In this document: one piece after another, positions 38,346 through 48,931 of the stretch
Numbering within the stretch: position 1 is the stretch's first letter
How the letters are laid out: the number at the start of each line of letters is the position of its first letter
Source of the DNA: an uncultured beta proteobacterium
GTDB lineage: Bacteria; Pseudomonadota; Gammaproteobacteria; Burkholderiales; Burkholderiaceae_C
Direction: 5' to 3'
NCBI GenBank assembly: GCA_903828235.1
Contig: CAIKLM010000122.1
Span: forward strand, 45,281-109,280
DNA: 64,000 nt
Position numbers and translations under genes: made by a program
Notes under the pieces: generated by a model
The model's input: only the letters and a program-made list of their open reading frames with translations
The model's database searches: none
Told to the model about the DNA's origin: nothing

Positions 38346-38523
38346 CGGGCCCCATCTTCCTCGGCTGCGGTGATTGGCATTGTCTTGGAGGGCCGTGTTG
38401 CCGTGGCGACAACACAGTGCTGCAGCCGCCGCGCTGTCTGGTGGCGAAGTCGCTGCCCATGATGTTTCGGCAAGGAGCCTGCCAATGGAAGTGATGACGA
38501 CACCGCGCACTGGGCCTGGATGA

Positions 38524-38830
38524 TGCATCCGTCGCGGCGCAGAGGTCGCAGCGGTGTTGCTGGCATCCGCCACCGCACTGCTGGCCGGCTGCCAGACCAC
38601 GCCGGCAACGGGGCGCGAACGTGTGGGCGATGTCGTCGCGGTGCCCCGCACGCGCGCGGAACTGACGCAAGACGCCAGCCACGCCAACCTGCACGCAGCC
38701 GTGAGAGCAGGCGTCGGCCCTGCCAATGCGAGAGCCCAGCGCCTGGTGCTGGCCAGCTGCGCCTTGCCCGACCCCAGTTCGTCCAATGGAGCGTGGCTTC
38801 ACACCATCACCCCCCTTTTTTGGCTGCGGG
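38524..38830 (+). pseudogene. Possible broken lipoprotein gene divergent from the LysR fragment
   Basis: A lipobox-like segment (LLASATALLAGCQTT) is followed by about 80 plausible residues, but there is no good start in its frame and the frame degenerates after a poly-C/T run (CCCCCCTTTTTT). A frameshifted start MMHPSRRRG lies just upstream. Treated as a degraded exported-protein gene. Confidence 0.25.
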
Positions 38831-39051
38831 CACGCGGCCGGCACCGGGCTTGCGGCAGGCCTTGCGGGCGCCGGGCGATCCCTTCGCCAGACCGCGGATG
38901 CTCGTGCGCCTGCGTTCAGGCGCAGACAAAGGCTCACTGCAGGCAGGGCCCCTCGGCGAGGTGCTGGGCCGAGTCGACATCCCCTCCGCCTCCGGCGCAG
39001 CGAGGCGGTTGGCCTGCCATCAGTGATCCCTGCCAGGGGCCAAGGAAACGC

Positions 39052-39082
39052 TTGACCTTGCCCCCGTGGGAAGGTGAACACT
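39052..39082 (+). promoter_or_regulatory. CueR promoter of the second cueR gene
   Basis: TTGACC (-35) and AACACT (-10) are 19 bp apart. The operator ACCTTGCCCCCGTGGGAAGGT is a canonical CueR dyad. It precedes cueR copy 2, which is therefore autoregulated. Confidence 0.88.
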
Positions 39083-39115
39083 GGTGCGACTGGCCCCACG
39101 CAACCCGGAGAACCC

Positions 39116-39676
39116 ATGGACACCAGCATGAATATCGGCGAGGCGGCGAAGGCAGCGGGCGTCTCGGCGAAGATGATCCGTCACTACGAGCAGATCGGCC
39201 TCTTGCCTGAGGCGGAGCGGACCGACGCCGGCTACCGTCAGTACGGCGAGCGTGACGTGTCCGTGCTGCGCTTCATCCGGCAGTCCCGGAGCCTGGGCTT
39301 CTCGATCCCGCAGATCGCCGATCTGCTCGGCCTGTGGAGCAACCGGCGCCGCGCGAGCCGCGAGGTCAAGGAGGTGGCCAGACGGCACCTGGACGACCTG
39401 GCCGAGAAGATGCGCGAGATGGCCGCAATGAAGGCCGCGCTCGAACGCCTTGTGATGTCCTGCCACGGCAGCGACGATCCGCATTGCGCGATCCTCGCGG
39501 AACTGGCGGCCGACAGTCCGGCCACGCCCGAACCCGGGCGCGTGGGCCAGCAGCCGCTGCGCAAGACGCCAGCACGACAGCCCCGTCAGGTGACCGAGGC
39601 AGGCGCCGCGTCGTCGCCACATGCCGATCTGATGGCCTGGACCCGTAACGTCCACAGCGCGCACGGCTCGCACTGA
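39116..39676 (+). CDS. cueR: Copper-responsive MerR regulator CueR (copy 2)
   Basis: The 186-residue regulator has [33 protein letters not shown] at the N-terminus and metal loop SCHGSDDPHCAI (C116 and C124, Cx7C). ATG at 39116 has GGAG 5 nt upstream. The C-terminal 50 residues after the metal loop are longer than usual. It is paralogous to the cueR at 28842 and surrounded by three CueR-type promoters. Confidence 0.92.
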   Translation: MDTSMNIGEAAKAAGVSAKMIRHYEQIGLLPEAERTDAGYRQYGERDVSVLRFIRQSRSLGFSIPQIADLLGLWSNRRRASREVKEVARRHLDDLAEKMREMAAMKAALERLVMSCHGSDDPHCAILAELAADSPATPEPGRVGQQPLRKTPARQPRQVTEAGAASSPHADLMAWTRNVHSAHGSH

Positions 39677-39770
39677 AGAGCGCTCGGTTTGCGAGGCGGC
39701 GGCAGCCCACCCGGCAGCAGGCTCAGGCCCTCGCACTGCCCGTCGCCATTCCCGGCGATTCCAGGATGAC

Positions 39771-39801
39771 TTGACCTTTCCACAGTGACAAGGCCAATCA
39801 T
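39771..39801 (+). promoter_or_regulatory. CueR promoter of the copZ-like gene
   Basis: TTGACC (-35) and AATCAT (-10) are 19 bp apart, with operator ACCTTTCCACAGTGACAAGGC. It lies 32 nt upstream of the chaperone start. Confidence 0.85.
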
Positions 39802-39832
39802 CAACACATCGTCAACCCAAGGAGTAATCGAA

Positions 39833-40090
39833 ATGCAAGTCTTTCGCGTGAATGACATGACCTGCGGTCATTGCGTCAGCACCATCACAAAGGCCATCAA
39901 GGCCACTGACAAGGATGCGAAGGTCACCATCGATCTGGCGCAGCACCTCGTCATGGTGGAGCCGACCGAAGCGGACGCACAGGACCTCACCGACGCCATC
40001 GCCGAGGCCGGCTACACGCCGGTGTCGGTGCAGGCCACCACCGTGGTGGCAGAGCCTGTCAAGACGGGCGGCTGCTGCAGCCGCACCTGA
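39833..40090 (+). CDS. copZ: CopZ-like HMA-domain copper chaperone
   Basis: This 85-residue cytoplasmic protein has an HMA domain with MTCGHC (about residues 9-14) and a C-terminal GGCCSRT, whose extra Cys pair is uncommon for CopZ. AAGGAG lies 8 nt before ATG. It would carry Cu(I) to CopA-type ATPases. CueR-controlled. Confidence 0.9.
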   Translation: MQVFRVNDMTCGHCVSTITKAIKATDKDAKVTIDLAQHLVMVEPTEADAQDLTDAIAEAGYTPVSVQATTVVAEPVKTGGCCSRT

Positions 40091-40178
40091 TCATGGGGCG
40101 CGAAGTCCCTTGAGGCACATCAAGCCGGGGCGACCGATGCGGCGCGCATACTGGCTGGCGCCTTCAACGGAGATCAGC

Positions 40179-40592
40179 ATGAAGCTTGCCCTGGCAGTAC
40201 TCGGCACCTCGTTCGTACTGGCCGGTTGTGCCGCTGGCCCCAAGGAACCTGACCACGCCGCCCATCACCCGCCGGGGGCTGCTGCGGCAGCTTCAGCCGC
40301 ACCGACACCTGGCCAGATGGACTCGATGATGAAGTCGATGCAGGAGATGCACGACAGGATGATGGCCGCCAAGACCCCGGAGGAGCGCGCCAAGCTGATG
40401 CAGGAGCACATGAAGCTCATGCAGGACAACATGGCCATGATGGGCCGGATGCACGGCAGCAAGGGCGGCATGGGGATGGGTGGCGGCATGCGCATGAGCC
40501 CGGAGATGATGGGCAAGCGCATGGACATGATGGAAATGATGATGAAGATGATGATGGACCGCGAGGCGACGAAGCCACCGGCCGCCAAGTAG
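40179..40592 (+). CDS. Met-rich lipoprotein
   Basis: The 137-residue protein has a lipobox (TSFVLAGC), His/Pro-rich linker, and then about 90 residues with more than 30 Met, in patterns such as MKSMQEMHDRMM and MDMMEMMMKMMM. It probably binds many Cu(I)/Ag(I) ions at the cell envelope. GGAG precedes the start. It is 88 nt after copZ and probably in the same CueR operon. Confidence 0.85.
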   Translation: MKLALAVLGTSFVLAGCAAGPKEPDHAAHHPPGAAAAASAAPTPGQMDSMMKSMQEMHDRMMAAKTPEERAKLMQEHMKLMQDNMAMMGRMHGSKGGMGMGGGMRMSPEMMGKRMDMMEMMMKMMMDREATKPPAAK

Positions 40593-40608
40593 GCGGGCGA
40601 GGCGCGTC

Positions 40609-40845
40609 ATGCATCACGAGGAGCCCGTGGCACCGTCGCGCTGGCGCTCGCCGCTGGGCATCTTCATGCTCGCAGCCGGCGCGGTCGGCGTCTACTACCT
40701 GCTCACCGAGCATCTGACTCACGTGACGCAGGCCATCCCTTACCTGGTTCTGCTGGCGTGCCCGCTGATGCACTTCTTCCATGGGCACGGGCACACTGGC
40801 CATCGGGACCGCGGGCAGCCCAAGGACCGCACACCGCCGCCATGA
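40609..40845 (+). CDS. DUF2933 family small membrane protein
   Basis: The 78-residue protein has two membrane helices and the family ending IPYLVLLACPLMHFFHGHGHTGH, whose His/Met cluster could bind metal. It is 16 nt after the Met-rich lipoprotein gene. The family is frequent in copper and silver resistance clusters; function unknown. Confidence 0.85.
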   Translation: MHHEEPVAPSRWRSPLGIFMLAAGAVGVYYLLTEHLTHVTQAIPYLVLLACPLMHFFHGHGHTGHRDRGQPKDRTPPP

Positions 40846-40897
40846 CATGAATGGCGGGCCTCGCGGTCACGAGAGGGCCGCCGAATTGGCCACGTGA

Positions 40898-41198
40898 ATG
40901 GGAGCCGTCGTGCTTGGCGCCGGCGCGGCACTGATGCTGCCGGAGTGGCTGCGCGCCCATGCCCTGCCGCTGCTGGCTGGCGGGGCACTCGTCCCCGCCC
41001 TCGGCATGACCCTGAAGGTCCGCCTCGATCGTTGGGACGGGCCACACCTCTGGTGAGAGCGGGCATTGTTCTGGCTATGCTGGGTCGGCTTGGCCGCTCT
41101 CGGCCTGTCGATTGCGGTCGTCTTCGCCGCTCGAAAGCGCGCCCTTGACCTTCCCACTGGGACAAGGTCAAAACTGGCAGCGACAACAGGAGAGCGCC

Positions 41199-41206
<8 letters not shown>
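40898..41206 (+). pseudogene. Small membrane protein frame interrupted by in-frame TGA
   Basis: ATG at 40898 opens a 52-residue frame with two hydrophobic stretches (VVLGAGAALML, ALPLLAGGALVPALGMTL), ending at TGA 41054-41056. The same frame continues with another strong helix ([25 protein letters not shown]) before stopping at 41206, overlapping the CueR promoter. Either a 52-residue protein or a nonsense-mutated membrane protein. No ribosome-binding site is clear. Confidence 0.35.
41145..41175 (+). promoter_or_regulatory. CueR promoter of the CopB-like ATPase
   Basis: TTGACC (-35) and AAAACT (-10) are 19 bp apart. The operator ACCTTCCCACTGGGACAAGGT is a canonical CueR dyad. Confidence 0.88.
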
Positions 41207-43514
<2,308 letters not shown>

Positions 43515-43747
43515 GAAGAGCGGCGGCTCCTCCGGGCTGCTTCCAACTCGATCAGGTGCTTCCCAAACCGGCGTCCGCGTGCTGGTTAGGCCACCGTACG
43601 CGCGCTGGTTCCGCTTTGAAGCCCGTCTGGTCGTGACCTTCGATGGCACCCGTAGCATTGCTCGGAGACTCGAAATGTGCGGACCGGTGAGGGCCCATTT
43701 GGCTGCCCAATAACGGTCATCGGGGTAAGACTGCTTATGGCCGGGTG

Positions 43748-43885
43748 CTGGCCGTCACGAACGGCTGCTTCACCGACGCGAACCGCGTTGAGCTGAGGCT
43801 TGGCCCTCGGGCGGGTTCGGAGCGCCGCGAACGGCAGCTGAGGGTCGTGTACTGCCGACCGCGGACGTCGGCTTTGCGGTCGCAC
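43748..43885. repeat. Diverged dispersed repeat, copy A
   Basis: This noncoding stretch shares CACGAACGGCTGCTTC, GAGGCTTGG, GCTGAGGGTCG and intervening similarity with 50453-50600. Probably a dispersed repeat of the host lineage or a decayed mobile-element part. Confidence 0.6.
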
Positions 43886-43921
43886 AACTTGGGCGTCATC
43901 TTTCCGGCGGTGAGCTCGCGC

Positions 43922-44226
43922 ACCCGACCGGCGCTGGCCGACCCCGTGCAGACGTAGAACCATTAAATCCGGCCGACGCAAACCGGCCGTTCGATGGGCA
44001 TCTACATGAACACCATCGGCGAAATCACCAGATCCGTCGTGCCGTCGTGCCAAGCTCTCTTCCGCTTCAGAACCACGTGACCCGCAGCGTTGCGATGCCG
44101 GCGTTCGTTGGCTTGCGCTGGGCGGGTGATGTGACGGCAGAGTTGCTGCAGCGCTTCGCAGTCGTCGGCGTCTCGAAATACTCCCGCGTTCGGGCGGAAA
44201 CCATGCTTGACGGCGCACAGGAACAC
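43922..44226 (-). mobile_element. IS91-family transposase remnant
   Basis: On the minus strand the frame shows DDCEALQQLCRHITRPAQ, ERRHRNAAGHVVLKRKRAW and DGTTDLVISP, the C-terminal pattern of IS91-type Y2 transposases, then a stop and a shifted frame with RRPDLMVLRLHGV. The N-terminal catalytic part is missing. No element ends were found. Confidence 0.65.
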
Positions 44227-44389
44227 CGCACACCTGTGGCTACGCTCGCAAGCGAACTCGATCGAAGGCGGCACCAGCGAAGTGCGGCTGAATGTGGTGG
44301 CGAAGCAGGTATTGGGGTTGCACGGCTGAGCACCCCTGTGCCGCTGTTTGGCAGCCGGGAGCAGCTTGCACGCCGTCACTTCCTTGGCG

Positions 44390-44584
44390 CCCGGCGTAGA
44401 AGAACGCCTGCTCCGCCCCTACTTCACGACCAAGAATGACGGCAACGGCCTGGGCCTGCGGCACAGCCAGGGCCTGGTGGAACGCTACGGCGGCGGCATC
44501 GGCACAGGCAACCGGACCGATCGCCAGAGCGGCGCGGTGTTCAGCGTGCGGCTGCTGACCGAGCCGCAAGCGCCAGAGGTGGTG
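44390..44584 (+). pseudogene. Fragment of a histidine kinase ATPase domain
   Basis: LRPYFTTK, GNGLGLRHSQGLVERYGG and GAVFSVRLL represent the F, G2 and terminal parts of a HATPase_c domain. No HisKA or N-box is present. The remnant sits between two IS91 transposase fragments. Confidence 0.55.
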
Positions 44585-44723
44585 AACACGCACGACGAGC
44601 GACCAGGGAATGTTGTGAACGCGTCACCGCGACTTGGCGAGGGCATGGGGCGATATCAACGCAGTTGGCGCGGTGAGCGTGGCTTCGGTCCCGACATGGG
44701 ACCTGCCATGCACAAGGGCACGG

Positions 44724-45392
44724 TCAGGGACTGGCGGTCAAGCCCGCCAAAGAGAGCAGTTCGGTGGTCACCTGGGCGCCACCCCACCAGAGCAGCACCA
44801 CCGAAGCAACCGCCACCAGCGTCACCAGATGGCCGGCCAGCAGCATCAGACCATCACGCAAACGCAGTCCCCAGGCGATCAGGACAATGGCCAGCGCGGG
44901 CAAGACATTGTCAAAGCTGATGATGGGCACTGGCACCATCATGGACAGCCCGGCCGCGGACAGCATGAAACCGTTGAACACCCGGACTGACGGCTGCGAC
45001 AACGACAGCAGGCGGGGATGCCCCATCCGAGCGATGACACCCACGACGCGGCCGACCACTCGGATGAGCAGCGCCTGAACGCGGCCATGAAGCTCCCGCC
45101 GACCCAGCCAGGCGGGCAAGGGCAGCGTCCGACCCCAGCCCAGGCCACAGGCGACCAGCAAACAGAATGCACCGACGGCAGTGGCCATGCCGGGCAGAGC
45201 CACGGGAAACAGCAGCGGCATGGCCAGCAACGACAACCACACCAGCCGCTGCCGGTGTTGGGTACCCACGGTGTCGGCGAAAGTGCCACCCAAGGCAGCC
45301 AGGTGGCCCGCAGCCATCCGCTCGACAGCGGCGCGCCGTCGGTCTTGGGGCAACCCGGTGGGGCGCTGGGGTGGGGGGCTGGTGTTTGACAC
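44724..45392 (-). CDS. exoD: ExoD-like exopolysaccharide synthesis membrane protein
   Basis: The 222-residue membrane protein has the ExoD pattern: MPLLFPVALPGMATAVG, VPVPIISFDNVLPALAIVLIAWGLRLRDGLMLL and C-terminal helices. GTG at 45392 is the likely start; the ORF track extends into the adjacent noncoding region. ExoD-family proteins influence exopolysaccharide production and alkaline tolerance. It lies between IS91-family remnants. Confidence 0.75.
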   Translation of the reverse strand: MSNTSPPPQRPTGLPQDRRRAAVERMAAGHLAALGGTFADTVGTQHRQRLVWLSLLAMPLLFPVALPGMATAVGAFCLLVACGLGWGRTLPLPAWLGRRELHGRVQALLIRVVGRVVGVIARMGHPRLLSLSQPSVRVFNGFMLSAAGLSMMVPVPIISFDNVLPALAIVLIAWGLRLRDGLMLLAGHLVTLVAVASVVLLWWGGAQVTTELLSLAGLTASP

Positions 45393-45539
45393 GGTGTTCT
45401 TCAAGCGGGCGTTGCCGGAGAGGATGAAATCAGGAATCACTGTGATCGAACGGGCCGTACTTATAAAGCCCCCTATGGCGAACGCCGACATCGGAAAAAC
45501 CTGAAAGCGCCAACGCCGTCCGGCTGGAAGGTGCGTGAG

Positions 45540-45735
45540 GATCTTCCGATCACCGGCTGCTCCAAGGCAGCATTGGTGTGCACGCGTTCTTTGTCCAGTG
45601 TCGGGCGAGTGATGCAGCGGCGCAGTTGGTCCAGCGCCTGGCGGTCGTCAGCCGCGCAGCGCACCGCGGCGTACAGGCTGAAGCCGTCGATATCTGCGCA
45701 CAAGTTCTGCCTGAACTCCGCCTCCCTAGGCAATA
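45540..45735 (-). mobile_element. Second IS91-family transposase remnant
   Basis: The minus-strand frame has FRQNLCADIDGFSLYAAVRCAADDRQALDQLRRCITRPTLDKERVHTNAA split over a short fragment, matching the internal part of IS91-type transposases. Catalytic motifs and ends are missing. Confidence 0.6.
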
Positions 45736-45792
45736 CGCCTTGGGCGGTTCAGTTCATGACTTTGCCGCCCTGACCGGTCCATGACCGGGCAC

Positions 45793-46647
45793 TTATCGGC
45801 CTTCCTGTGTCACTGCCTGGTTTGCGGGTGAGAGCGCGCGCCAGGTTTCACGAAACACCGCCTGCTCCACCGTGGCGCGCTGCCCGACCGGGCAGGCCAC
45901 CCGGATCACAAGCACCAGATGTTCAGGGTCTGAGAAATCCCACGACACTTTGGTTTTCCCGGAAGGAAGCGCGATGAAACTCTCTTCAGATGCCTTGAGA
46001 AAGTGGTTCACAGCCTCCTCACTCCAGGCTGCGGTCGCGCGGTCGGCAGCGGCCAGAGCGGCAGCTTCGAGGCGGTCCAGGTCATGTGACAGACGTTCGG
46101 GGATGGGAATCTGGATGGCGTGCAGCGCATAGGCCCCGTTGGGGGAAGCATTGATCAGCGGGTGAGTGAGCAACAGCCCGTTCGGAAACTCGGCCACTTT
46201 GCCGGTGCGCTGGCCGGTCTCGTCAAGCTCTACCAGCGTGGTGGCGAACATGTCGATATCGACCACACGGCCGTGGATCTGGTTGAACTCGATCACGTCG
46301 CCAATCTTGTAGGGCTGCACCAGGGCCACATACAGGTAACCGTGAACGCACATGACAAGCTCTTTGCTGACGATCAGCAGGGCACCCGCCACCGCCGCAA
46401 CCGACAGCGCGAAACCCGCGATCGTGGACGCCCAGACCGACAGGATGACCAGCAACGCCGCAAACCAGATGATGTTGCGCGCCCAGACCAGATGGAGGCG
46501 GCGCTTCTCCGCCGAAATCGCGCCCTTCGACAGATAACGCGCCCAGAGGTGCGACGCGAGCAAGGCCACGCTGATCAGCAAGGCCGTGACTATGACTTTT
46601 TCCCACTGACCGGGAATCAGGGCGGTCAGGCGCTCAAACAAGGACAT
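45793..46647 (-). CDS. MscS-family mechanosensitive channel
   Basis: The 284-residue protein has three membrane helices, a pore-helix region and the MscS beta domain segment QPYKIGDVIEFNQIHGRVVDIDMFATTLVE, then PNGLLLTHPLIN. It would act as an osmotic safety valve. Start ATG at 46647. No operon partner is obvious. Confidence 0.88.
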   Translation of the reverse strand: MSLFERLTALIPGQWEKVIVTALLISVALLASHLWARYLSKGAISAEKRRLHLVWARNIIWFAALLVILSVWASTIAGFALSVAAVAGALLIVSKELVMCVHGYLYVALVQPYKIGDVIEFNQIHGRVVDIDMFATTLVELDETGQRTGKVAEFPNGLLLTHPLINASPNGAYALHAIQIPIPERLSHDLDRLEAAALAAADRATAAWSEEAVNHFLKASEESFIALPSGKTKVSWDFSDPEHLVLVIRVACPVGQRATVEQAVFRETWRALSPANQAVTQEGR

Positions 46648-46955
46648 CGGGCACCTTCAGTGCGGCAAAGCCATTCGGGGATGGCGAAAGTCGGAGGATA
46701 GGCAGTTCAAACGCCCTTTTGCGCCCTCCTTCCTTGGCGACCAGGGCAATAGGCCCGTCAGTCGAGGCTCTGATCGGTGTCTTTGTGGTTCGATATCGAA
46801 CACGTTCTTGAGCAGCCGGGTCCAACTCAGCAGCACCGAGCGGTGATCCGTACTCGCGCAGCAGGGGATGCTCCATACCGGCCTGTCGCCACCGTCGGCG
46901 ACCTGAATCGGGTGCCCCACAGCCGCCGTCGGGAAGCCCTGGCCGCGGCGTGCGG
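46648..46955. other. No gene recognised
   Basis: Overlapping frames on both strands have no family motif, and no promoter or repeat stands out. Confidence 0.5.
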
Positions 46956-47417
46956 TCAGCCTGCTGGCCGGACATCGCCAGACGCGGGATCGCCTGGCTG
47001 CATCGCCCAGGGCCCGCGCGCTCGGTGCTGCCACCAGGCGAACGCCCGGCGCGCGACGAGCCACGCCGCAAGAAGCGAGGCAACGCCCAGCAGCAGTCCT
47101 CCCGCCCACACAAGGAAAAGCGCGATGCCCAGCAGCGTCAACGCCGAACCCAGCCAGGCACCAGGGCCACCGCCGAGGCCCTGCAGCCAGTCGAAGCCAT
47201 CACGGAGCGCGTCGATCTCGTGTGGCTCCAGCCAGTGGCGCACCCAGGGACGCTCCGTCCATGCCATCACCGCCTGCAGGCTGACCGCGGTCGGCTGGGC
47301 CTCCAGCGCCGCCGCGCCGGCCTGCAGCAGCCACCACGCGCCTGCGGCCGTCAGCGTCCACAGGCTGGCCAGCACCACGATGCCGGCCACCGCCGCCATG
47401 CGCACGGCGCGCTTCAT
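46956..47417 (-). CDS. Small two-helix membrane protein of the PepSY cluster
   Basis: The 153-residue protein has a signal-anchor-like first helix (AVAGIVVLASLWTLTAAGAWWLL), a polar loop, and a second membrane region (LGIALFLVWAGGLLLGVASLLAAWL) with a basic cytoplasmic end. The start overlaps the PepSY gene stop (ATGA), so it is co-expressed. No family recognised. Confidence 0.7.
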   Translation of the reverse strand: MKRAVRMAAVAGIVVLASLWTLTAAGAWWLLQAGAAALEAQPTAVSLQAVMAWTERPWVRHWLEPHEIDALRDGFDWLQGLGGGPGAWLGSALTLLGIALFLVWAGGLLLGVASLLAAWLVARRAFAWWQHRARGPWAMQPGDPASGDVRPAG

Positions 47418-47701
47418 CGCTGGGTCTCCTCGCGCAGGACCTCGCCGGTGCGGGCGTCCACGTAGAGTTCAACCCAGCGGTTCTGAGTGTTGCGGGCCTT
47501 GATCTCGTAGAGCTTGTCGCTCTTGCGCTCGACCTCTCGCACATCGCTGTAGCCTTGAGCCACGACGCGGTCGACAACCTGCTGGAAGTTCATGGCTGCG
47601 GGCGCCGGGGCCGGTGTCTGGGCGAAGGCAGCTGCGGTGGCGGTGGCCAGCACCAGGGCGGCCAGGGCTGGAGCCAGCCGTGAGGTCATGGATCGAAACA
47701 T
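47414..47701 (-). CDS. PepSY-domain periplasmic protein
   Basis: The 95-residue exported protein has a signal peptide (APALAALVLATATAAAFA) and a PepSY domain (FQQVVDRVVAQGYSDVREVE...YVDARTGEVL). ATG at 47701 has AAGGA upstream. PepSY proteins often modulate the two-component systems they accompany; here one lies divergently. Controlled by the TGAAC operator region. Confidence 0.85.
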   Translation of the reverse strand: MFRSMTSRLAPALAALVLATATAAAFAQTPAPAPAAMNFQQVVDRVVAQGYSDVREVERKSDKLYEIKARNTQNRWVELYVDARTGEVLREETQR

Positions 47702-47752
47702 GGTGGTTCCTTGAAGTGAGTTGCGAACGGAATGGATGTTGCTCAACCCCGC

Positions 47753-47802
47753 ATGAACGATCCATGAACGGCGCCCCAGGTCTTGTTCACGATCTGTTCA
47801 TG
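47753..47802. promoter_or_regulatory. Symmetrical TGAAC direct-repeat operator between divergent PepSY genes
   Basis: ATGAAC boxes at 47753-47758 and 47764-47769 are 11 bp apart. Their inverted counterparts GTTCA at 47785-47789 and 47796-47800 are also 11 bp apart. The repeat period of 11 bp and mirror symmetry suit an OmpR-type regulator controlling both directions. Confidence 0.65.
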
Positions 47803-47826
47803 CGGCAGCGGGCATGCTGCGTGGTG

Positions 47827-48255
47827 ATGCCTAAGCCGAATCGAAGCCTTGTCGCGCCCGGGATCGGCTTGCGTCGCCGCAGGTCGGCCGACCTGCTGGC
47901 CGCCTGCTGTGTCGGCCTCGGTCTGGCGTGGCCCTTGGCACAAGCCGGGGGCGACGATGGTCAACGTGCGCGTGCCGCCCGTGAGCAAGGCCGGATCGTG
48001 CCGCTGGAGCAGCTCATCGCACAGGTGAGCCAGATCGTCCCCGGCCGGCTCTTGCAGGCCGAGCTCGATGATGACGATGGCCTGCTGGTCTACGAGCTGC
48101 GTTGGCAACTGGCCGACGGCCGCCGGCTGGAGATCGAGCTCGATGCGCGGGACGGCCGCTGGCTCAAGCTGAAGGGCCCCCGTCTGGAAACCGTGTTCAG
48201 GCCCGCCCCGCGCGACGCGGCATCCGGCACCGCCAAACAGGGAACCCAACGATGA
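47827..48255 (+). CDS. PepSY-domain exported protein preceding the two-component genes
   Basis: The 142-residue protein has an N-terminal hydrophobic segment (LLAACCVGLGLAWPLAQA) and a PepSY-like domain (VPLEQLIAQVSQIVPGRLLQAELDD...LEIELDARDGRWLKLKG). It overlaps the response regulator start (ATGA), making a three-gene operon. ATG at 47827 is the best start. Confidence 0.75.
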   Translation: MPKPNRSLVAPGIGLRRRRSADLLAACCVGLGLAWPLAQAGGDDGQRARAAREQGRIVPLEQLIAQVSQIVPGRLLQAELDDDDGLLVYELRWQLADGRRLEIELDARDGRWLKLKGPRLETVFRPAPRDAASGTAKQGTQR

Positions 48256-48917
48256 GGGTGCTGGTGGTCGAGGACGAGCGCCAGCTCGCTCTGCAACTGC
48301 AGGCTGCGCTGCAGGCCGCAGGCTTTGCGGTCGACCTGGCCGACAACGGCGTCGACGCCGAACACCTGGGCTCGGTCGAGACCTATGCGGCCGTCGTGCT
48401 GGACATCGGGCTGCCCCGGCGTGACGGCCTCACGGTGCTGGCGGCCTGGCGCCGCGCAGGAATGGACCGGCCCGTGCTGCTGCTGACAGCCCGGGCCAGC
48501 TGGCAGGAGAAGGTGCGCGGCATCGACGCGGGTGCCGACGACTACCTCGCCAAGCCCTTCCAGATGGAGGAACTGGTGTCGCGCCTGCGCGCCCTGATCC
48601 GTCGCAGCGCCGGCCTGGCCAGCCCGGTGCTGTTGCACGGTGCCGTCGTGCTGGACACCCGTGCCTGCACGCTGGCCGTCGACGGCCGTCCCGTGCCACT
48701 GACGGGCCACGAGTACCGAGTGCTGGCCTACCTGATGCACCACCGGGGCCGGACCGTCGAGCGGGTGGAACTGGCCGAGCACGTATACAGCCAGGACGCC
48801 GACCGCGACAGCAACACGCTCGACGTGTTCGTGGCACGGCTGCGGCGCAAGTTGCCGCCGGACTGCATCGTCACTGTGCGGGGCCTGGGCTGGCGCATCG
48901 ACGGGACCGCGGCTTGA
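48252..48917 (+). CDS. OmpR-family response regulator (QseB/PhoP-like)
   Basis: The 221-residue protein has receiver motifs VVEDERQLAL, VVLDIGLPRRDG and DDYLAKPF, and a winged helix with SNTLDVFVARLRRKL and TVRGLGWRID. It is coupled upstream to the PepSY gene and downstream to the kinase. The TGAAC operator is a likely target. Confidence 0.9.
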   Translation: MRVLVVEDERQLALQLQAALQAAGFAVDLADNGVDAEHLGSVETYAAVVLDIGLPRRDGLTVLAAWRRAGMDRPVLLLTARASWQEKVRGIDAGADDYLAKPFQMEELVSRLRALIRRSAGLASPVLLHGAVVLDTRACTLAVDGRPVPLTGHEYRVLAYLMHHRGRTVERVELAEHVYSQDADRDSNTLDVFVARLRRKLPPDCIVTVRGLGWRIDGTAA

Positions 48918-48931
48918 GCGAAGGGCCTCTC

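Noticed and set aside
44348-44920. 190-aa plus-strand frame as an intact gene
   Set aside because: Only the kinase ATPase fragment is recognisable; the C-terminal half is antisense to exoD.
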